DNA of 11,634 nucleotides from assembly GCA_019309685.1 (NCBI GenBank), contig JAFDFT010000032.1, positions 1-11,634 of the forward strand, written 5' to 3'. The stretch is from Deltaproteobacteria bacterium. GTDB taxonomy: Bacteria > Desulfobacterota > Desulfobacteria > Desulfobacterales > JAABPS01. How positions within the stretch are numbered: the stretch's first letter is position 1; every line of letters begins with the position of its first letter. Below are positions 6,409-11,634 of the stretch, in pieces. Below the pieces are notes generated by a model. That model searched no databases. It was not told the origin of the DNA and saw nothing but the letters and a program-made list of their open reading frames with translations. A program made the translations under genes and the position numbers.

Positions 6409-7833
6409 ATGAATCGAAAAAGACTCAGTTTTTTAACTAAAGCAGGATACGGTTTAGGGCAAACGGTCATTTCCACCCATGATACGGTTTTCAATACATT
6501 TATCCTGTTTTATTATACACAGGTACTGGGACTTTCTGGAAGTATGGCTGGAATGGCCATTGCAATTGCTATTTGTTTTGATGCGGTTACAGATCCTGTA
6601 ATGGGGTTTATTTCCGATAATTTCCGATCGCGGTATGGACGTCGACATTTTTTCATGGCCATCTCAGGGATTCCTTTGGCAGTTTCTGTATACGCGATGT
6701 TTGCTCCGCCGTTAGGGCTGGATCAAACAAGTTTGTTCGTTTGGATGGTTGTTTGTATGGTACTTGCCCGGGGGTTTTATACAATTTTCGGAGTTCCCTA
6801 CCTGGCGTTAGGTGCAGAAATAACAGAAGACTATGTTGAACGGACAACTATTTCCACATACCGGATCACTTTCGGCTGGTTTGTGGCGATTGTGGTGCTT
6901 GTTATCGCTTATGTCGCTTTTTTCCCAAACACCCCTGAGTTTGAACAGGGACAGATGAATCCAGTGGGTTATCCCCATTTTGGATTATTCATTGCAGTTG
7001 TGATCGCCATTATGGCGCTTGCCTGTGTATATTTAACCAGGAAAGAGATTCCCTTTTTACAAGTCCCTGCCGTTTCGTCAGAATTCACAGCGATCAATCG
7101 GTTTTTCAGGGAAGTAAAAATGGTGATGAAAAATAATTCATTCCGTATTTTTTTCTCATCGTATATATCTGCAGGTGCAATAATGGGTGTAAACCTGACC
7201 CTTGCGCTGCATATAAATACCTATTTTTGGGAGTTGAATTCTGAAGACTTGGCGTTGCTGATGAGCTCCATGCTGGTTTCAGCAGTATTGGCATTTATTT
7301 TAATGAAATGGATAGAAAAGTTTGATAAGAAAAATACGTTCCTTACACTCGGCTGCCTGACGGTATTCGCCAATATTCTGATTGTATTCAGGCTGCTTGA
7401 TTTACTTCCCGCAAACAATACGTCTCTACTTTTTTGGATGATCTACCTGCAGTCAACACTTTCTGCGACGGCAGCAATCATGGTACTTAGCGTGATGGGT
7501 TCCATTCTTGCTGATGCTGTTGATGAAGGAGAGCTGGAGAATAATATCAGACAGGAAGGTTTATATTTCGCTTTTCTTCATTTTGGATCGAAAATGACCA
7601 CAGCCTTAGGCGCATTTTTGGCTGGGTTAATTATTGATTTTATTCAACTGCCGACAGGTGTTGCACCGGACGCTATTGATCCAGAAGTAATCTGGAACCT
7701 GGGTTTTATCTATGGGCCCATTGTAGGTATCTGCTGGCTTATTCCGGTTGGCATCCTGTACAGGCTGAGGCTGACGCGAGAGCGTCTCCTCCAGATAAGA
7801 CAAGAGCTGGATAACAGAAAAAAGAAGGAATGA
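6409..7833 (+). CDS. GPH-family sugar:cation symporter (MFS superfamily, MelB/UidB-like)
   Basis: The 474-residue inner-membrane protein has about twelve hydrophobic segments and no signal peptide. It belongs to the glycoside-pentoside-hexuronide:cation symporters. The signature F-D-A-V-T-D-P-V-M-G (57-66), followed by S-D-N-F-R-S-R-Y-G-R-R (69-79), is diagnostic. Asp58 and Asp62 correspond in pattern to Asp55 and Asp59 of MelB helix II, which bind the coupling cation. The second half contains a D-A-V-D-E-G-E segment, also usual for the family. The substrate is probably a sugar, glycoside or uronide, coupled to sodium or protons, but sequence does not tell which. The start is the first ATG of the frame; the ribosome site (AAAGAGA) is weak. 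The gene stands alone, divergent from the transketolase operon, and the next gene begins 214 bp downstream. Confidence 0.9.
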   Translation: MNRKRLSFLTKAGYGLGQTVISTHDTVFNTFILFYYTQVLGLSGSMAGMAIAIAICFDAVTDPVMGFISDNFRSRYGRRHFFMAISGIPLAVSVYAMFAPPLGLDQTSLFVWMVVCMVLARGFYTIFGVPYLALGAEITEDYVERTTISTYRITFGWFVAIVVLVIAYVAFFPNTPEFEQGQMNPVGYPHFGLFIAVVIAIMALACVYLTRKEIPFLQVPAVSSEFTAINRFFREVKMVMKNNSFRIFFSSYISAGAIMGVNLTLALHINTYFWELNSEDLALLMSSMLVSAVLAFILMKWIEKFDKKNTFLTLGCLTVFANILIVFRLLDLLPANNTSLLFWMIYLQSTLSATAAIMVLSVMGSILADAVDEGELENNIRQEGLYFAFLHFGSKMTTALGAFLAGLIIDFIQLPTGVAPDAIDPEVIWNLGFIYGPIVGICWLIPVGILYRLRLTRERLLQIRQELDNRKKKE

Positions 7834-7957
7834 ATTTTCGAAGACCATTGAGATATTATACTAAAATACTGTAAATTACTTCTTTACATATAATCGGCTT
7901 TTTGAAATATTATGAACAGTTAAAAGCAATTTATTATCTTAATGAATCAACGAAAGA

Positions 7958-7986
7958 TTTTCAAAATCGCATCAATTATATATAAT
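7958..7986 (+). promoter_or_regulatory. sigma70-type promoter candidate for the lyase-dehydrogenase-hydrolase operon
   Basis: TTTTCA (7958-7963) and a perfect TATAAT (7981-7986) are separated by 17 bp. A transcript would begin near 7993 and leave a leader of about 55 bases before the ThDP lyase start. The region is AT-rich, so a TATAAT by chance is not rare; the -35 matches only four of six bases. Confidence 0.4.
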
Positions 7987-8047
7987 TTTAGCTGCAGTCA
8001 GCAAACTGATCGGGGTAGGGATACTAACTTACAGACGGAGGTAGATC

Positions 8048-9772
8048 ATGGGTGATCGTAACGGAGGTGAACTGCTGGTACAGATGCTTGATCGTGCGGA
8101 AATACGTCAATTCTTTACATTGCACGGCGGGCATCTGGACTCCATATTTATGGCTGCGAAGAAACACGGCTTCTGCATGACCGATATGCGCCACGAGCAA
8201 GCCGCCGTGCAAGCGGCAGATGGATGGGCGCGGACTACAGGAAAGCCCGGAGTTGCTGTTGTAACAGCGGGACCAGGTGTGGCTGATGCAATGAGCGGTA
8301 TCGTTAACGCTTATGTCGACGCAATTCCTCTGCTGGTGATTGGTGGCGCGGGTCCAGCTGACGAGGACGAGAGACTGACGTTGGCGGGTGGGTTTGACCA
8401 GGTTGCTTTGATGGCACCGGTGACCAAATGGGCGCATCGCATCCCCAAAATTGAACGTGTTCCAGACATGGTTGCGCAAGCATTGCGTATTGCCACCAGC
8501 GGCCGTCCTGGGCCTGTGTATCTGGAGATCCCAATTGACGTAGCCTTCGCTCGAATAGAGGAGGATAAAGTCGTTTGGCCCAGACAGACACAGCCAAATA
8601 CACGCTCCACTCCCACACCCGAGGCAGTTCAAACCACCATTGAATGGCTCCATTCAGCTGAGCGTCCTGTTATCCTGCTCGGCGGCGGAGCCTGGTTTTC
8701 CGATCTGGGCTCGCACTTGCTGGATTTCGCTGAGCGTACTCAAATTCCAGTTTACTCCAATAGTAAAGCCCATGGATTGATTCCGGCAGACCATCCGCTT
8801 TGTTGCCGCAACATCATGAATCTCGCCGTGCTCGATCGTGATAACCCGGGAGGACCAGATGTAGCTCTTATTCTGGGTGCCCGGCTTGGACTTTTCACAG
8901 GCGGTTCAGAAGACAGAATGTTGCCTATGGATGCCCGATTGATTCAGGTGGACATTGAACCCGAGGAGATAGGCCGCAATCGCGATATCGACCTGGGTAT
9001 TCATTCTGACAGCGGTGAGATGCTTCGTGCACTGGACACTGCCGCCAAGGAACGAGACTGGCCGCAACGCACTGACTGGATAACAGCCACGAAGCAGGCC
9101 AGTGAGATATACAGTTTAATGTTCGGAAATGAAATATCAGAGGCGAAAACACCGATTCATCCCTATGTGATGGCTGATGCAATTTCCCAAGCAGCAGGCC
9201 GAGATACTGTTTTGGTCGCCGATGGCGGCGGAACAGCTTTCTGGATGGAAATGGCCTGCCAGGTCTACAAGAGAGGGCATTGGTTGTCCCACGGCTACCT
9301 CGCGCAACTGGGTACCGGTATGCCATTTGCCATCGCGGCTCAGGTAGCCCATCCGGACAAGCGTGTGATATGTGTCCTTGGAGATGGAGCGGTTGGATTC
9401 AACTTCGCAGAATTCGATACCATGGTAAGGCACCAATTGCCCATAATTGTAGTCGTCAATAATGATCAGCAATGGGGAATGTCGGCGCACGGACAGGATC
9501 TGATCTATGGAGAGGGGCATAGAGTAGTAACAGACCTTAATGATACCCGTTATGACTTGGCAGCCGCTGGATTTGGTTGTCACGCTGAGCATGTGGTCGA
9601 ACCGGGAGACCTGCTCCCTGCGCTTGAACGTGCATTGGCAAGTGGCAAGCCCGCTTGTTTAAACGTTGTAACGGATCCTAAAGTCATTTCACCCGTTACT
9701 CTGGCACTCATTGATGGGGCCAGTGCGACTGGTCTGACAGATCAGAGTGAGGACCCTCAGTACTTGCCCTGA
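8048..9772 (+). CDS. ThDP-dependent lyase/synthase, benzaldehyde-lyase-like
   Basis: The 574-residue protein has the three-domain fold of acetolactate synthase and its relatives. The N-terminal domain (about 1-170) carries catalytic Glu50 in R-H-E, the middle domain spans about 190-340, and the C-terminal domain binds ThDP through G-D-G (446-448) to N-N-D (471-473). It resembles Pseudomonas fluorescens benzaldehyde lyase more than anabolic acetolactate synthase. L-H-G-G-H-L-D-S-I-F (25-34) places His26 and His29 at the same numbers, and F-D-Q-V-A followed by A-P-V-T-K-W-A-H-R is nearly shared. However, lyase Gln113 is Ala113 here, so activity may differ. Such enzymes cleave or form alpha-hydroxyketones. 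A strong GGAGGT site precedes the start. The dehydrogenase follows after 50 bp. A catabolic acetolactate-synthase-like or dione-cleaving role remains possible. Confidence 0.85.
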   Translation: MGDRNGGELLVQMLDRAEIRQFFTLHGGHLDSIFMAAKKHGFCMTDMRHEQAAVQAADGWARTTGKPGVAVVTAGPGVADAMSGIVNAYVDAIPLLVIGGAGPADEDERLTLAGGFDQVALMAPVTKWAHRIPKIERVPDMVAQALRIATSGRPGPVYLEIPIDVAFARIEEDKVVWPRQTQPNTRSTPTPEAVQTTIEWLHSAERPVILLGGGAWFSDLGSHLLDFAERTQIPVYSNSKAHGLIPADHPLCCRNIMNLAVLDRDNPGGPDVALILGARLGLFTGGSEDRMLPMDARLIQVDIEPEEIGRNRDIDLGIHSDSGEMLRALDTAAKERDWPQRTDWITATKQASEIYSLMFGNEISEAKTPIHPYVMADAISQAAGRDTVLVADGGGTAFWMEMACQVYKRGHWLSHGYLAQLGTGMPFAIAAQVAHPDKRVICVLGDGAVGFNFAEFDTMVRHQLPIIVVVNNDQQWGMSAHGQDLIYGEGHRVVTDLNDTRYDLAAAGFGCHAEHVVEPGDLLPALERALASGKPACLNVVTDPKVISPVTLALIDGASATGLTDQSEDPQYLP

Positions 9773-9822
9773 TTAATCAATCCTACAATTTACAGTTCTG
9801 AAAAAACGAAAGAGGTGAGATT

Positions 9823-10857
9823 ATGAGAGCAGCAATAATGCGAAATGCCAAGATCGTTGTTGACACAGTGCCCGACCCCGAACCCCTCGCTGGCGAGGTT
9901 CTTGTGAGTATACACGCGTGCGGGATCTGCGGTTCTGATCTGAGCGCACTTAAGTATGGTGATTTGATGGTCGAAGCCTCTCACGAAGCTGGTGTACCCC
10001 CGTCCTCAGTGATGGACCTGACCAGAGACGTCTACATGGGGCATGAGTTCTGTGCGGAAATACTTGACTACGGTCCTGATACCATCCGTCAACACAAAAT
10101 TGGTGCCCGGGTGGTGCACCCCGCAATTTTGATTCGAGGCAATGACGTTCATGGCATCGGTTACTCAAACGAAGTACCTGGAGGATTTGGCGAGCGGATG
10201 ATCCTATCCGAAATGTTGTTGGTGCCAGTGCCAAATGGATTACCCTCGGAACACGCCGCTTTGACTGAGCCCTTATCCGTCGGAATTCACGCTGTAGCAC
10301 GTGCTCGTATAGTACCTGGTGATTCAGCCATCGTAATTGGATGCGGGCCCATCGGGCTTGGTGTAATTGCAGGGCTTCGTTTAGTCAATGTTGAGAACAT
10401 TGTAGCAGCAGATTTCTCGCCCATGCGGCGCACATTGGCTGAGCACATGGGGGCAACCATTGTGGTGGACCCCTCTGAGCGCTCAGCCTTCGATGCTTGG
10501 AACGGGCTTGAGCAATTGTCTCCACCAGCCATATTCGACTGCGTAGGGGGTGCCGGTATGCTGCAGGGAATTATTCGCGAGGCTCCCGGCAACTCACGTT
10601 TGGTGGTAGCGGGGGTAACGATGGAGGAGGACCACTTCAAGCCGATGGTGGCCATAGTCAGGGAACTGGACGTTAGCTTCTCATTCGGCCACTCAGTAGA
10701 AGAGTTTGCACAGACACTTCACAATATGGCAGAGGGCAATATCGATGCAGCTCCTCTCATCACAGGTCGTTGCGGGCTTGATGGCGTGGCGGCAGCTTTT
10801 GAAGATCTCGCGCAACCGGATCTGCACGCTAAAATTCTAGTCGAACCTGGCAGTTAA
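9823..10857 (+). CDS. zinc-dependent medium-chain alcohol dehydrogenase
   Basis: The 344-residue protein is a medium-chain dehydrogenase/reductase with an N-terminal GroES-like catalytic domain (about 1-150) and a Rossmann NAD(P)-binding domain (about 150-290). C-G-I-C-G-S-D (33-39) supplies the catalytic zinc ligand Cys36. G-H-E (73-75) supplies His74 and Glu75, and Glu149 in T-E-P-L-S-V fits the fourth position. The nucleotide loop is G-C-G-P-I-G-L-G (173-180). The four-cysteine structural zinc lobe, normally near residues 90-115, is missing: there are no cysteines there. The overall pattern recalls butanediol, sorbitol and threonine dehydrogenases, so a vicinal diol or hydroxyketone substrate is plausible. 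A GAGGTGAG ribosome site supports the start. It lies between the ThDP lyase and the hydrolase genes in one apparent operon. Confidence 0.88.
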   Translation: MRAAIMRNAKIVVDTVPDPEPLAGEVLVSIHACGICGSDLSALKYGDLMVEASHEAGVPPSSVMDLTRDVYMGHEFCAEILDYGPDTIRQHKIGARVVHPAILIRGNDVHGIGYSNEVPGGFGERMILSEMLLVPVPNGLPSEHAALTEPLSVGIHAVARARIVPGDSAIVIGCGPIGLGVIAGLRLVNVENIVAADFSPMRRTLAEHMGATIVVDPSERSAFDAWNGLEQLSPPAIFDCVGGAGMLQGIIREAPGNSRLVVAGVTMEEDHFKPMVAIVRELDVSFSFGHSVEEFAQTLHNMAEGNIDAAPLITGRCGLDGVAAAFEDLAQPDLHAKILVEPGS

Positions 10858-10909
10858 GGACCGACTGTTGATACAAATAAAATAACAAACCACAGAAACA
10901 GGAGCGTAT

Positions 10910-11634
10910 ATGAACAACTTTCCCCCAGTCAAGCGAATTAGATTGTCGAAACATCAGGGAACTCGAGGTGCTGACATTGATGCCATCGAGCTTGCTGTTC
11001 ACGAAGCTGGTACTGGCCTGGTCGTTGTGATGTGTCACGGCTTCCCTGAACTCGCCTATTCCTGGCATCATCAACTGAAGGCAATCTCCGAAGGAGGATT
11101 TCGCGCCATCGTTCCGGATATGCGCGGGTATGGCAACAGTGATTGTCCGGCCGCTATAGAAGACTATGATCTCGAGCACCTGACGGCGGACTTGGTTGCG
11201 TTGTTAGACGCTCTGGACATAGAGAAGGCTGTTTTTGCAGGTCACGATTGGGGCGGCTTCGTAGCATGGGCCATGCCTGTACTTTATCCAGATCGAACTC
11301 TCGGAGTTATCGGCGTCAACACTCCGAACTTCCCTGTTCCCACAACACCGATCTACCGCAGCCTGGTCGACGAAGACGATAAAATTTATAACCTCTGGTT
11401 TCAAAAGCCAGGAGTTGCTGAGAGTTTTCTCGATAAGCGAACGCGAATGGTGTTCGAGAAGCTGATGCGCAGCGGCGTTTCTCCCGAACAGGCGATGGCA
11501 CAGGCCGAAAGAGACGGGATCGACTTCAACCCATTCATGAATATCGAAGCGATGGGTTTAATAGGCGAAGATCTGCTAACCCCTGAAGAGATGGACTACT
11601 ACATCGACGTATATCAGAAAGCTGGTTTCCGTGG
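10910..11634 (+). CDS. epoxide-hydrolase-type alpha/beta hydrolase (3' end outside window)
   Basis: The frame opens at ATG 10910, behind an AGGAG site (10900-10904), and runs off the window after 241 codons without a stop. C-H-G-F-P-E (42-47) is the oxyanion-hole motif of soluble epoxide hydrolases. D-M-R-G-Y-G-N-S-D (70-78) is typical of the family, and G-H-D-W-G-G (111-116) places the nucleophile at Asp113. The cap domain begins near 140 and ends in a tyrosine-containing segment, Y-Q-K-A-G-F-R-G, where epoxide hydrolases carry a ring-opening tyrosine. The catalytic His and acid would lie beyond the window. An Asp nucleophile also occurs in haloalkane and fluoroacetate dehalogenases, but H-G-F-P-E and the cap favour epoxide hydrolase. 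It follows the dehydrogenase by 52 bp on the same strand, so co-transcription is likely. No signal peptide; cytoplasmic. Confidence 0.88.
   Translation, partial: MNNFPPVKRIRLSKHQGTRGADIDAIELAVHEAGTGLVVVMCHGFPELAYSWHHQLKAISEGGFRAIVPDMRGYGNSDCPAAIEDYDLEHLTADLVALLDALDIEKAVFAGHDWGGFVAWAMPVLYPDRTLGVIGVNTPNFPVPTTPIYRSLVDEDDKIYNLWFQKPGVAESFLDKRTRMVFEKLMRSGVSPEQAMAQAERDGIDFNPFMNIEAMGLIGEDLLTPEEMDYYIDVYQKAGFR

Noticed and set aside
3589..7833. A sulfoquinovose or apulose catabolic cluster built on the split transketolase and GPH symporter.
   Set aside because: No sulfoquinovosidase, isomerase, sugar kinase or aldolase is present, and the two units are divergent and 950 bp apart.
8304..8653. Minus-strand open frames of about 100-209 codons.
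   Set aside because: They are antisense to the ThDP lyase gene and have low-complexity, cysteine/arginine/serine-rich translations typical of shadows of a coding strand.

Overview
The window (11.6 kb) looks like an accessory, patchwork stretch of a bacterial chromosome. Taxonomy cannot be fixed from the sequence alone. Cobamide-type URO-D methyltransferase paralogues and a split transketolase are common in anaerobes, so an anaerobic or facultative Gram-negative (for example Desulfobacterota) is a reasonable but unproven guess. Base composition changes sharply between blocks: by eye the alpha-L-fucosidase gene is only about a third G+C, the transketolase and transporter genes are intermediate, and the last three genes are just above half. 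No tRNA, rRNA, CRISPR array or intact insertion sequence was seen.

Layout. (1) 1-1784, plus strand: the 3' end of one URO-D-superfamily gene, then a second, divergent URO-D/MtaA-like gene broken by two opposite one-base frameshifts, both at homopolymers. (2) 1998-3449, plus strand: an intact, AT-rich, probably cytoplasmic GH29 alpha-L-fucosidase. (3) 3589-5456, minus strand: a two-gene split transketolase operon (N-terminal subunit first, 14 bp gap, then C-terminal subunit). A sigma70-like promoter candidate lies about 290 bp upstream, and possible decayed remains of an Rrf2-type regulator lie in between. (4) 5771-6408: a long non-coding block with several inverted repeats. (5) 6409-7833, plus strand: a GPH-family sugar:cation symporter. 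(6) 8048-11634, plus strand: a three-gene operon running off the window. It encodes a benzaldehyde-lyase-like ThDP enzyme, a zinc-dependent medium-chain alcohol dehydrogenase and an epoxide-hydrolase-type alpha/beta hydrolase.

How the genes may work together. The last operon is the most interesting unit. Read backwards, its three enzyme types form a logical chemical sequence: epoxide to vicinal diol (hydrolase), diol to alpha-hydroxyketone (dehydrogenase), then C-C cleavage of the hydroxyketone to two carbonyl products (ThDP lyase). This is an inference from family chemistry; I do not know of this exact three-gene set as a named pathway. The fucosidase, transketolase and symporter could all serve carbohydrate use, but they lie in separate transcription units with different compositions, so a shared pathway is only a weak suggestion.
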